Assembly: GCA_015277795.1 (NCBI GenBank)
Contig: CP063848.1
Location: forward strand, 2,728,001 to 2,792,000
Direction: 5' to 3'
DNA: 64,000 bases
Origin: Massilia sp. UMI-21
GTDB taxonomy: Bacteria; Pseudomonadota; Gammaproteobacteria; Burkholderiales; Burkholderiaceae_D
In this document: positions 39,336 to 49,263 of the stretch, in pieces
Position numbering within the stretch: the first letter of the stretch is position 1
Layout: each line of letters begins with the position of its first letter
The notes under the pieces: model-generated
Told to the model about the DNA's origin: nothing
The model's input: the letters and a program-made list of their open reading frames with translations, nothing else
Database searches by the model: none
Program-made: the position numbers and the translations under genes

Positions 39336-41252
39336 ATGTTTGATTTTGTCCGTAACAACAAGCGTGTGATGCAGGGGCTGCTGCTCGTGCTGATCGTGCC
39401 GTCGTTCGTGTTCGTCGGTGTCGAAAGCTACCAGAGCCGCGGCGATGCCGCCGCCGGCGTGGCGACCGTGGCCGGCCAGAAGGTCACCCAGCAGGAATGG
39501 GAAGAAGCCCAGCGCCGCCAGATCGACCAGGCGCGCCAGATGATGGGCGCGCAGTTCGACCAGAAGATGTTCGAGACGCCGGAAGCCAAGCAGGCGATCC
39601 TCAACAACCTGGTGGCCGAACGCGCCATCAACGCCGAGATCGCCCGCACCAACATGACCGTGGGCGACGCCGCGCTGGCCAAGACCATCGGCGAACTGCA
39701 GGCCTTCCGCAAGCCGGACGGCAGCTTCGACATCGAGCAGTACAAGGCGGCCCTGGCCGCGCAGGGCATGACCCCGGCGATGTTCGACCAGCGCCTGCGC
39801 CGCGACCTGACGGTGCAGCAGCTGACCGGCGCGATCCAGGGCACCGCTTTCGCGCCGCGCAGCGTCACCCAGCGCCTGTCGGACATCAATGACCAGGAAC
39901 GCGAAGTGCAGGAACTGCTGTTCCCGATCGCGCAATTCCTGCCGCAGGTGAAGGTCACCGACGCGATGGTCAAGGCGTATTACGACAAGAATGCCGCGCT
40001 GTTCACCATTCCCGAGCAGGTCAAGGCCGAATACGTCGTGTTCGACGCGGACGCCGTCGCCAGCCAGGTGCAGGTGAGCGACGCCGAGGTCACCGACTAC
40101 TACAACAAGAACCTCAAGGCCTACACCACGCCGGAGCAGCGCACCGCCAGCCACATCCTGATCACCGCCGCGCGCGATGCCAAGCCGGCCGAGCAGGCTG
40201 CCGCCAAGGCCAAGGCCGAGGCAGTGCTCGCCGAGGTGCGCAAGAATCCCGGCAACTTCGCCGAGATCGCCAAGGCCCAATCGCAGGATCCGGGCTCGGC
40301 CCCGTCCGGCGGCGACCTCGGCGTCGTCGAGAAGGGCACCTACGGCAAGGCGATGGAAGACGCGATCTATGCGCTCAAGGAAGGCGAGGTCAGCGGCGTG
40401 GTGCAGTCGGAATACGGCTACCACATCATCAAGCTCACTTCGCTGAAAGCCGCCGAGCAGAAGCCCCTGGCCGCCGCAAAGGACGAGATCGCTGCCGACC
40501 TGAAGCGGCAGAAGCTGTCGAAGAAGTACTCGGAGATGGCCGAGACCTTCACCAACATGGTCTACGAGCAGTCGGAAAGCCTGAAGCCGGTGGCCGACAA
40601 GCTGGGCCTGAAGATCGAGACCGTCGACGGCCTGACCCGCAAGCCGAACCCGCAGCTGGGCCAGGCGCCGTTCAACAACGAGAAGTTCCTGGCCGCGATC
40701 TTCGGCGTCGACGCCGTCAAGAACAAGCGCAACACCGAAGCGGTCGAAGTGTCGCCGAGCGTGCTGGTCTCGGGCCGCGTGCTCGAGTTCAAGCCGGCCA
40801 CCAAGCGCCCGCTGGCGGAAGTCGACGCCCAGATCCGCCAGCGCGTCACGCTGGAAGAAGCGGCCCGCCTGGCGCGCGCCGCCGGCGAGCAGAAGCTGGC
40901 CGCCGCCAAGGCATCCGGCGACGCCACCGGTTTCGGTGCAGCGACGGTCGTGACCCGCACCAAGGAACCGGGTATCAACACCACCGCGGCGATCGCGGTG
41001 CTGAAGGCGGACGTGAGCAAGCTGCCGGCCTACGTCGGCGTGGATGTGCCGGGCCAGGGCTATGGCGTGTACCGCATCAGCAAGGTCTCGCAGCCGGCCG
41101 CCCCGGACGCCGAGCGCCGCAAGCAGGAAGCGCAGCAGATCTCGGGCATCGTCGGCCAGGCCGAGTTGTATAACTTCGTCGAGGCGCTGAAGGCCAAGGC
41201 CAAGGCGAAGATCACGGTGCAGCCGTCCCAGCTCGGCGGCAAGAGCGAGTGA
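39336..41252 (+). CDS. ppiD: Periplasmic peptidyl-prolyl isomerase/chaperone PpiD
   Basis: A 638-residue protein with an N-terminal membrane anchor (about 13-30, MQGLLLVLIVPSFVFVGV), a SurA-like helical N-domain, and a parvulin domain at about 267-365 (TASHILITAARD, GGDLGVVEKGTYGKAM, YGYHIIKL). PpiD faces the periplasm at the SecYEG exit and helps newly exported proteins fold. Its position after hupB and tRNA-Asp is normal. The start is the ATG at 39336. An insertion sequence begins about 60 bp after the stop codon. Confidence 0.92.
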   Translation: MFDFVRNNKRVMQGLLLVLIVPSFVFVGVESYQSRGDAAAGVATVAGQKVTQQEWEEAQRRQIDQARQMMGAQFDQKMFETPEAKQAILNNLVAERAINAEIARTNMTVGDAALAKTIGELQAFRKPDGSFDIEQYKAALAAQGMTPAMFDQRLRRDLTVQQLTGAIQGTAFAPRSVTQRLSDINDQEREVQELLFPIAQFLPQVKVTDAMVKAYYDKNAALFTIPEQVKAEYVVFDADAVASQVQVSDAEVTDYYNKNLKAYTTPEQRTASHILITAARDAKPAEQAAAKAKAEAVLAEVRKNPGNFAEIAKAQSQDPGSAPSGGDLGVVEKGTYGKAMEDAIYALKEGEVSGVVQSEYGYHIIKLTSLKAAEQKPLAAAKDEIAADLKRQKLSKKYSEMAETFTNMVYEQSESLKPVADKLGLKIETVDGLTRKPNPQLGQAPFNNEKFLAAIFGVDAVKNKRNTEAVEVSPSVLVSGRVLEFKPATKRPLAEVDAQIRQRVTLEEAARLARAAGEQKLAAAKASGDATGFGAATVVTRTKEPGINTTAAIAVLKADVSKLPAYVGVDVPGQGYGVYRISKVSQPAAPDAERRKQEAQQISGIVGQAELYNFVEALKAKAKAKITVQPSQLGGKSE

Positions 41253-41279
41253 TTCCAGGCTGAACGTTAAGGTCAGAGC

Positions 41280-41307
41280 AAGCCCGGCTGTGTGAGCAGC
41301 CGGGCTT
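41280..41307 (+). terminator. Hairpin after ppiD without a T-tract
   Basis: A perfect 10-bp stem, AAGCCCGGCT (41280-41289) and AGCCGGGCTT (41298-41307), has an 8-nt loop. AATGAG follows in place of a T-run, and the IS110 inverted repeat begins 7 bp later, so the insertion may have displaced the terminator's tail. Confidence 0.55.
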
Positions 41308-41367
41308 AATGAGATGGTCCCCCTCCACCCTGCAAGATACTAATCTTGTGGGGTGAGTTCTTTCTGA

Positions 41368-42405
41368 ATGGAGGCCATCATGCAAGACGTTACGCTCATC
41401 GGCATCGATCTCGGTAAGCACGGTTTTCACCTGCACGGACAGGATCGACACGGTAAGGCGCTGCTGCGCAGGAAGTTCGACCGCAAGCACCTGATCACCT
41501 TTCTCGCCAACTTCCCACCCTGTACGATCGTGATGGAAGCCTGCGCCGGCGCGCACTGGATGGCGCGGCAGCTGTCCGCACTCGGCCACAAGGCCAAACT
41601 CATCTCTCCGCAGTTCGTCAGGCCTTTCGTCAAGGGCAACAAAAACGACTTCATCGATGCCGAGGCGATCTGCGAAGCAGCCAGCCGTCCATCGATGCGT
41701 TTCGTGACACCCAAGACCGAAGCCCAGCAATGCCTGTCGGCCCTGCATCGGACGCGCGAGTCGTTGGTGCGCGCTCGGGTCAAGGCAATCAATCAGATCC
41801 ATGGATTCCTGCTCGAATTCGGTATCGGCCTGCCCAAGGGCGCGGGCATTATCAAGCGGCTGCCTTCCGTGCTGGCAGAGCGCGCTCTGCCAGCACGGCT
41901 GGTGAGCCTGATTGAAAGACTGCGTGCCCATATTCAGTATCTGGACGAGCAGATCGACGAGCTCGAGAAGGATCTGGGCAGGCAACTGCAGGAAGACGAT
42001 CTTGGACAGCGCTTGATGGCGATTCCTGGCGTCGGACCGATTACGGCGAGTGCTTTGTCGGCCGAAATGGGCGACGGCAAGCAATACAGCTGTGGACGCG
42101 ATTTCGCTGCATCGCTTGGTTTGGTGCCTCAGCAGCACAGTACCGGCGGGCGAGCGAATCTGCTGGGCATCAGCAAACGCGGCGACAAGAATATCCGGCG
42201 CCTGCTGGTACAGTGCGCGCGGTCTTACATGCGCGGCTTGGACCGGCACACCGACCGCCTGGCGCAGTGGGCGCGTTCCATGCTGGGGCGACGCCATTCC
42301 AATGTCGTAGCCTGCGCGCTGGCGAACAAGCTCGCCCGCACAGCATGGGCCATGGCGGCACACCATACCGAATACAAAATGCAAGAGGCCGTCACATCGC
42401 TGTGA
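41368..42405 (+). CDS. IS110/IS1111-type DEDD transposase
   Basis: A 345-residue recombinase. The RuvC-like N-terminal domain starts VTLIGIDLGKHGFHLHGQD (first catalytic Asp), with Glu in IVMEACAGAHW and the acidic pair in NKNDFIDAEAI. The C-terminal Tnp20 domain has IPGVGPITASALSAEMGD and FAASLGLVPQQHSTGG, including the conserved serine-bearing stretch. IS110 enzymes use a non-coding RNA from their own element to recognise donor and target. All motifs appear intact, so the element could be active. A second in-frame ATG (MQDVTLIG) at 41380 may be the true start. Confidence 0.93.
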   Translation: MEAIMQDVTLIGIDLGKHGFHLHGQDRHGKALLRRKFDRKHLITFLANFPPCTIVMEACAGAHWMARQLSALGHKAKLISPQFVRPFVKGNKNDFIDAEAICEAASRPSMRFVTPKTEAQQCLSALHRTRESLVRARVKAINQIHGFLLEFGIGLPKGAGIIKRLPSVLAERALPARLVSLIERLRAHIQYLDEQIDELEKDLGRQLQEDDLGQRLMAIPGVGPITASALSAEMGDGKQYSCGRDFAASLGLVPQQHSTGGRANLLGISKRGDKNIRRLLVQCARSYMRGLDRHTDRLAQWARSMLGRRHSNVVACALANKLARTAWAMAAHHTEYKMQEAVTSL

Positions 42406-42645
42406 CGGCCTCCCGAGCTTGCTGTACCTAAGGACCTACCTGGTTTTGCGACGCTGATACTGGATGACGTGAACGGCACACCGGCCTGACGGATAACCTG
42501 GCATAAAAATCGGCTCCTGAAGCCGCGGGTTTTTTTAGGACCCATCAGGCGCGAACTCTCATCGTGGCGCGGAGCAAGTCTCCAACATGACGCCGGATAG
42601 ATTTGAGCAAGCCAACTACATCATACAAAAATCAGCTTGCAAAAA
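42406..42645 (+). ncRNA. Candidate bridge/seek guide RNA region of the IS1111-type element
   Basis: About 240 bp lie between the transposase stop codon and the right inverted repeat, with no credible gene. In the IS1111 branch the guide RNA of the transposase is encoded downstream of the gene, so this stretch is the expected site. Local structure includes GGCTCCTGAAGCC at about 42510-42522 followed by CGCGGGTTTTTTT. A 9-bp match, GAGCAAGCC, occurs at 42605-42613 and in the left flank at 41276-41284; it may be chance. RNA limits are not determined. Confidence 0.45.
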
Positions 42646-42813
42646 GGAGGGGGACCATAGATTTTGCTGTGTGGAGTGTGTTTCCCTGTTCTGGCCCGTC
42701 CGGTCCAGGGGAGTCGATCGGGGCGCGCTGTCAGCAGCGGTTGTAAACTGATACAGGCAGCGATTGAAAACTGATACACCATTTTGAGAAGATGGCCGCT
42801 TTGCGGAGCGGCC

Positions 42814-44675
<1,862 letters not shown>

Positions 44676-44866
44676 ACGCGGACGGTGTTCGGCAACGGCG
44701 GTGTATCAGTTTTAAATCGCTGGCACGACGAAATCTGTATCAGTTTTCAATCGCCGTTGACACGCGCGATGGTTCATGACGGTTTCCTCGGCGACAAACT
44801 GCTATGCTGAGTTGGACGGCCGGGTTCGGCCAAGAGCGGACGTCTACACATTAAAATTGAGGCGAA

Positions 44867-45295
44867 ATGGACCTACCCATGAGAGATGCTGACGAAGCGT
44901 CCCAGCTGGTAATCGAACTTGCATCAGTGCTCATCAAAACGATGCAGTCAATGGAGAAGCCATGGCTGCGTGCCTTCGTGCGCTTCGAAATGACTAGCTC
45001 AAGTAACTGGGGATGCAACGGTTCCTACGAGACGCCTGTTGGGGTGCTGTTGTTTGACCCAGTTGACGATGGCAGAGACCTTTTTGCGGCTGTTAACGAC
45101 CTAGGGCCTAGGCTACGACAGGCCGCGTCCACGCCTGAGAGAGAAGTCCTTGTTTTTCTTGTAGTTGTAGACAGTGAATTCAACTACAAAATTGACTTTG
45201 AAAGCCAGGACTTAGAGCGCTGGAAAATAACTAAGCGTAACGGGGCATCGGGCATTCCTGCGGGGCTTAGCCGACGATTTACAGGCCAGCTCTAG
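44867..45295 (+). CDS. Unrecognised 142-residue protein in the accessory region
   Basis: A soluble acidic protein without signal peptide or membrane segment. It has an N-terminal helix (EASQLVIELASVLIKTM) and then a mixed alpha/beta part with VGVLLFDPVDDGRDLFAA, VLVFLVVVDSEFNYKIDF and SQDLERWK. The pattern of beta strand, F-N-Y-K-I-D-F and acidic helix recalls YezG/DUF600-like immunity proteins, but the likeness is weak and I do not assign it. GAGG lies 5 bp before the ATG. Codon use is visibly less GC-rich than in the backbone genes. It stands alone between two insertion sequences, preceded by GGCCAAGAGCGGACG and followed by GGTCCGCTATGGGTC. Confidence 0.55.
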   Translation: MDLPMRDADEASQLVIELASVLIKTMQSMEKPWLRAFVRFEMTSSSNWGCNGSYETPVGVLLFDPVDDGRDLFAAVNDLGPRLRQAASTPEREVLVFLVVVDSEFNYKIDFESQDLERWKITKRNGASGIPAGLSRRFTGQL

Positions 45296-45341
45296 CCGAG
45301 GTGGCCGTTGACAGAGCAGCTTGTCCAGGTCCGCTATGGGT

Positions 45342-47025
45342 CCAGCCTGTGTAAAAACTCATTAACTGGATCCGTAAGCCGGATAGTACGGCTCACGGCC
45401 TATCCAAAAGCTTATAGAAGCGCCATAGCCTTGGCCGCCCCGTTTTCCAGTCCTCGGCAAGACCAGCAGCAAGAACGCTCCAAACAGCCCGATTGGCGGC
45501 AGAAAACGGGCATACGCCCTAATCGCCGCCAGCATTCCCTGCATGCCAAGCAGCGCGAGCAAACGACTAAAGTTGTAAGCCAGCACATGCAAGCTCATTT
45601 CGATCTTCACACGTTCCAGGCCTTTCGTTAGAAAGTGTGTGGATCCCATCCATGCCTTGATCGTGGCATAGGGATGCTCGACGGTTGAACGCCGGATGCG
45701 CATGGCGTCGGGCGTCTGTTCAAGACGTGCCTGCATGTCGTCGAGCACATCCTGATGTTCCCAGCGCGTCACGCGCCGCTGAGTGCTCGGCGTGCACTTG
45801 TCCTTGAGCGGGCAGCCCTTGCAGTTCGAGCTCCAGTAGCGGTGATTCGTCATGCCTTTTTCGACGCTGGAAAATCGCCATATCAAGGCTTCGCCAGCCG
45901 GGCAGCGGTACTCGTTCTTTTCGGAATCGTAGATGAAGTCGGCCTTGTCGAACCGGCCATCGGCCTTGGCCCCGGAAGTTTTCGTAGGCGGCACCAAAGC
46001 ACGTATGCCCGCCTCATGACAGGCCAGGATTTCCTCGCCCTTGAAGTAGCCTCGGTCGGCAATCGCTGTCAACGTCGCCGTACCGATCGCTGCGCGGGCC
46101 TTCTTGGCCATGCCGGACAATTGATCGCGGTCGCTGCCATTGTTAGTGACCTCGTGCTCGACAATCAAATGGTGTTTGGCATCGACCGCTGTTTGCACGT
46201 TATAGCCAACGATGCCTGAGCCGCGCGTCATCATCGAGCGAGAATCCGGATCGGTGAGCGAGATCTGCGTTTCTCCAGTCTTTTCCAGCTTCGCTTCGAT
46301 TTCCTTGAGCGTAGCCATTTGTGATTTCAACGCTGCGATCTTGTCGTTCAGGCGAACGCTTTTCGCTTGTGCAGTAGCCGGCTCCTGCCGGTCTGCCGTG
46401 TCGAGTTCTGTCAGGTAGCGGCTGATGTTCGCTTCGATCTCCGTCATCCTGCGCTTGAGCTTGGCGTCAGTGAAGTTGCGGTCGCTGCTGTTGACGGCCT
46501 TGAACTTGCTGCCGTCGATCGCCACCACTGCATCCGAGAACAGATCCAGCTGCTGGCACAAGACGACGAACTGCCTGCAGACATTACGAATGGCTTTGCC
46601 GTTGTCCTTGCGGAAGTTCGCTATCGTCTTGAAGTCCGGGGTCAGGCGCCTGGTCAGCCACATCAGCTCGACGTTGCGCTGCGCTTCGCGCTCGAGCCTG
46701 CGGCTCGACTGGATGCGGTTCAGGTAGCCGTAGATGTAGAGCTTGAGTAGTACAGCCGGGTGGTACGCTGGCCTGCCAGTCTTTGCAGGTATCACCCGCG
46801 CAAAACCCAGACTGGCCAGGTCAAGCTCATCGACGAATACGTCGACCACCCGAACCGGGTTGTTTTCGGTGACGTAGTCATCCAGGTGCTCTGGCAGTAG
46901 CGTGCCTTGCCCACGGTCTTCGCCTTCGATAAAGCGCTTCATTTAACACCCCGGTGATGAGATACTCCCTCAACGTTAACCCAGCCGGGTTCGTTTACAC
47001 GGTCCTGTGTTTTTACACAGGCTGG
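45342..47025 (-). mobile_element. IS1182-type insertion sequence
   Basis: Perfect 17-bp inverted ends: CCAGCCTGTGTAAAAAC at 45342-45358 and GTTTTTACACAGGCTGG at 47009-47025. They enclose one complete transposase gene. The outer one or two bases could belong to the target rather than to the element. No clear target duplication is visible: the flanks read GGTC and GGCC. Confidence 0.8.
45362..46942 (-). CDS. IS1182-family DDE transposase
   Basis: A 526-residue transposase beginning MKRFIEGEDRGQGTLLPEHL. The N-terminal domain has YHPAVLLKLYIYGYLNRIQS, the catalytic core begins at VVAIDGSKFKAVNS (first Asp), continues with TAIADRGYFKGEE (second Asp), and ends in RRSTVEHPYATIKAWMG (Glu). A zinc-like cluster lies in NCKGCPLKDKC. 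All motifs are intact. The C-terminal part ends close to the left inverted repeat. Confidence 0.93.
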   Translation of the reverse strand: MKRFIEGEDRGQGTLLPEHLDDYVTENNPVRVVDVFVDELDLASLGFARVIPAKTGRPAYHPAVLLKLYIYGYLNRIQSSRRLEREAQRNVELMWLTRRLTPDFKTIANFRKDNGKAIRNVCRQFVVLCQQLDLFSDAVVAIDGSKFKAVNSSDRNFTDAKLKRRMTEIEANISRYLTELDTADRQEPATAQAKSVRLNDKIAALKSQMATLKEIEAKLEKTGETQISLTDPDSRSMMTRGSGIVGYNVQTAVDAKHHLIVEHEVTNNGSDRDQLSGMAKKARAAIGTATLTAIADRGYFKGEEILACHEAGIRALVPPTKTSGAKADGRFDKADFIYDSEKNEYRCPAGEALIWRFSSVEKGMTNHRYWSSNCKGCPLKDKCTPSTQRRVTRWEHQDVLDDMQARLEQTPDAMRIRRSTVEHPYATIKAWMGSTHFLTKGLERVKIEMSLHVLAYNFSRLLALLGMQGMLAAIRAYARFLPPIGLFGAFLLLVLPRTGKRGGQGYGASISFWIGREPYYPAYGSS

Positions 47026-47063
47026 GCCAGAAGCGGACCTTGGAAATTTTGAGTGAGGCGTCA

Positions 47064-47561
47064 ATGACCACCTTGAAAGCAGCCTACGACGCTATCAAGA
47101 ACGATGACATTAGAACATTAACCGTCTTGCTCGATAGCGAGCCAGAACTGGTCCAGGCAATGACGCCGTTTGGCTCAATCATGCACGTCGCTGCCGGGGT
47201 AGGTAACGAGTTAATGCTCGATCTTCTCGTCAAACGTGGAGCTGATCTTGAGTCTCGCGGTGGTACTTTCGGTGGCACAGCATTGAACTATGCTGCGTCT
47301 AAAGCTCAACTCGGAGCAGTACGCTTCCTGCTGAGGCGAGGCGCACAAATGGATGTAAGTGAGCCTGAGCGGAACCCACTTTTTAGCGCCGTTCAAAGCG
47401 GCAGCCTGGATATTGCTAAACTGCTGATTGAACACGGCATTGATGCCACGGTCGCATACACAGGCAAATCGATGAAGAATATGGATGCCCTCGCGTTTGC
47501 ACTCGAGATGGGGCAAATGAAGATCGCCTATTTCTTGCGCACTCGCCTACTAGGTGTCTGA
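47064..47561 (+). CDS. Ankyrin-repeat protein in the accessory region
   Basis: A 165-residue protein of about four ankyrin repeats: TPFGSIMHVAAGVGNELMLD, then LLVKRGADLESRGG, TALNYAASKAQLGAVRFLLR, and NPLFSAVQSGSLDIAKLLIE. It has no signal peptide. The ATG at 47064 has GAGG 6 bp upstream; an open frame to 47007 lies in the spacer. Ankyrin proteins occur among immunity genes of polymorphic toxin loci, but no toxin is present here, so that is only a possibility. It is preceded by GGCCAGAAGCGGACC and followed by GTCCGCTTTGGGTC. Confidence 0.7.
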   Translation: MTTLKAAYDAIKNDDIRTLTVLLDSEPELVQAMTPFGSIMHVAAGVGNELMLDLLVKRGADLESRGGTFGGTALNYAASKAQLGAVRFLLRRGAQMDVSEPERNPLFSAVQSGSLDIAKLLIEHGIDATVAYTGKSMKNMDALAFALEMGQMKIAYFLRTRLLGV

Positions 47562-47583
47562 CATACATAGAATTGGTGGGCAC

Positions 47584-47673
47584 GTCCGCTTTGGGTCGAA
47601 ATTCGCCGTACACTGGACGGCGCAGATCGGTTAAAAGCAGACTAAGCGAGGAGTCGCTTTGATAGCGGCAGTC
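47584..47673. repeat. Recurring GTCCGCT/AGCGGAC spacer between accessory genes
   Basis: This spacer starts with GTCCGCTTTGGGTC (47584-47597) after the ankyrin gene and ends with AGCGGCAGTC (47664-47673) before the next gene. Related forms flank the other accessory genes: GGCCAAGAGCGGACG (44828), GGTCCGCTATGGGTC (45328), GGCCAGAAGCGGACC (47025) and GTCTGCTCTGGGTT (48045). The downstream and upstream forms are roughly inverted. Confidence 0.5.
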
Positions 47674-47693
47674 GAAATAAGCGGAGCAGCTTT

Positions 47694-48029
47694 ATGAGTA
47701 AAAACGAAGTGTTTAGGCGAGAAACCACGGCCCGTGCTGCTATCAAGCAGTCTCTTGGAACAGGTAAAGATGAATCAAGTGCGGGCCTGTTCGCATCCCA
47801 CCACCTGAAAGAGCTGGAGGGCGAGTATTGGCAGAAGCATCTTGGCACAAGCAGTCCGGAACCGATTCGAATCCTCGACATCCTCGAGTTGCGCTCGCAC
47901 TGGGGAGCAGACGATGATGATGGTTTGGATATCTTCGACTTTACTCTTCCGGATGACGTCACGGACTACGTGATCAGCGTTCGCTTCGATGAGACTGGAG
48001 AAGTTGAAGAGATATCGATGGAAAGTTAG
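47694..48029 (+). CDS. DUF2004-like small acidic protein
   Basis: A 111-residue soluble protein with a helical basic N-terminal half (FASHHLKELEGEYWQKHLG) and an acidic beta-rich C-terminal half, GLDIFDFTLPDDVTDYVISV, then FDETGEVEEISMES. The FDFTLP...YVISVxFDExGEVxxISMES pattern is how I remember DUF2004 proteins, whose function is unknown and some of which lie near toxin genes. GGAG lies 7 bp before the ATG. It is the last gene of the accessory region and ends 178 bp before the mnmH stop; that gap shows only the GTCTGCTCTGGGTT motif. Confidence 0.6.
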   Translation: MSKNEVFRRETTARAAIKQSLGTGKDESSAGLFASHHLKELEGEYWQKHLGTSSPEPIRILDILELRSHWGADDDDGLDIFDFTLPDDVTDYVISVRFDETGEVEEISMES

Positions 48030-48207
48030 TGCCATTCGAGCAATGTCTGCTCTGGGTTAGACAGGCCAGGCTCGCAGACTCAGTCCGAGCATCTGGATGG
48101 CGGCCGGTTCCGTAGACAGACCGATGCCATGGCCCTGGCACCACGTCTGCACACCTGCGGCCGCTGATAGCAGCCCACCCGCCGGTCCATCACGCCTCCG
48201 ATAGGAC

Positions 48208-49263
48208 TCAAGCCGCATGCAGACGGCGCGCCGCCGCCACGAAATCCGCTTCCGCGATATCCCGCAACTCCAGCACCTCCGCCTTCGGGAACTGCACGAA
48301 ATTGCGGTCGATCGAACGCAGGTAGGCCGGGTCGTAGTGCTCCTGCAGCAGCTGGCCCACCAGCTCCGGCATGGCGCCGCTGTTGGCCATGTCGCGCCAG
48401 GACTTGATCTTCTCGTTGCCGTGCAGCTGCGCCAGGTGCGCCAGCTGGCCGGTGAGCGCCTCCGGGTTCCGGCAGAAGTGCGCGTAGTCTTCCATCAGCA
48501 GCCGCACCCGGTTCTCGTGCGACAGCGAAACCGAGATGCAGCTGGCGGCGCGCATGCGCTCCATTACCGCGTCCGGCACGCGCAGGTTGCCCACCTTCTT
48601 GCTCTCCGATTCGACGAACACCGGCCGCGAGGGGTCGAAGTGGCGCAGCTTGTTCCAGATGCGGCTTTCGAACATCTTTTGGGTCGGTTGCGGCTCGTCC
48701 GGCAGGTGGCCCAGCACCGAGCCGCGGTGCGCGGCCAGGCGCTCCAGGTCGAGCACCTGCGCGCCGATGCGCTCGAGCGTTTCCAGCAGCCGGCTCTTGC
48801 CGCTGCCGGTGGTGCCGCACACCACGCGCAGGTCCAGCGCCGGCGGGTTTTCCAGCGCGCTTGCCACGTGCGCGCGGTAGGCCTTGTAGCCGCCGTCGAG
48901 CTGGATGGCCGGCCAGCCGATCTTGGCCAGGATGTGCGCCATCGAGCCGCTTCGGTTGCCGCCGCGCCAGCAGTAGACCAGCGGCTTCCAGTCGCGCGGC
49001 TTGTCCGCCCACAGGGTCTCGATATGGCGTGCGATGTTGGCCGCCACCAGCGGCGCGCCGACCTTCTTCGCTTCGAAGGCGCCGACCTGCTTGTACAGGG
49101 TGCCCACGCGCACGCGCTGCGCATCGTCCAGCACCGGCGCGTTGATGGCGCCGGGGATGCGGTCGAGCGCGTATTCCGACTCGCTGCGCGCGTCGATGAT
49201 GGTGTCGAAGGTATCGAGTTCCGGAAGGATCTCGGCGAAGCTCTGGACGGCAGGGTATTTCAT
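48208..49263 (-). CDS. mnmH: tRNA 2-selenouridine synthase
   Basis: A 351-residue protein with an N-terminal rhodanese domain (FDTIIDARSESEYALDRIPGA is represented by DARSESEY) and catalytic Cys98 in VYCWRGGNRSGS, followed by a P-loop domain (VVCGTTGSGKSRLLE). It replaces sulfur by selenium at U34 of certain tRNAs through a geranylated intermediate, using selenophosphate. The SelD gene that supplies selenophosphate is not in the window. Its ATG shares one base with the stop of the upstream hydrolase gene (TAATG), so the two are coupled. Confidence 0.93.
   Translation of the reverse strand: MKYPAVQSFAEILPELDTFDTIIDARSESEYALDRIPGAINAPVLDDAQRVRVGTLYKQVGAFEAKKVGAPLVAANIARHIETLWADKPRDWKPLVYCWRGGNRSGSMAHILAKIGWPAIQLDGGYKAYRAHVASALENPPALDLRVVCGTTGSGKSRLLETLERIGAQVLDLERLAAHRGSVLGHLPDEPQPTQKMFESRIWNKLRHFDPSRPVFVESESKKVGNLRVPDAVMERMRAASCISVSLSHENRVRLLMEDYAHFCRNPEALTGQLAHLAQLHGNEKIKSWRDMANSGAMPELVGQLLQEHYDPAYLRSIDRNFVQFPKAEVLELRDIAEADFVAAARRLHAA

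Larger units (their letters stand above)
41314..42658 (+). mobile_element. IS110-family insertion sequence, IS1111 type
   Basis: The element is delimited by perfect 13-bp inverted repeats: ATGGTCCCCCTCC at 41314-41326 and GGAGGGGGACCAT at 42646-42658. The match continues inward after 4 unmatched bases with TGCAAG on both sides. Such inverted repeats set the IS1111 branch apart from classical IS110 elements, which lack them, and they are usually slightly internal to the true ends, so the exact boundaries may lie a few bases outside. The single transposase gene leaves about 54 bp at the left end but about 240 bp at the right. No target duplication is expected for this family. Confidence 0.85.

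Noticed and set aside
45338..47029. 4-bp target duplication of the IS1182-type element
   Set aside because: The flanking bases GGTC and GGCC differ at one position, so a duplication is not supported.
44828..48058. Integron cassette array
   Set aside because: The spacers are inverted and gene-flanking, but I see no GTTRRRY core sites or attC fold pairs and no integrase, so I report the spacers without calling an integron.
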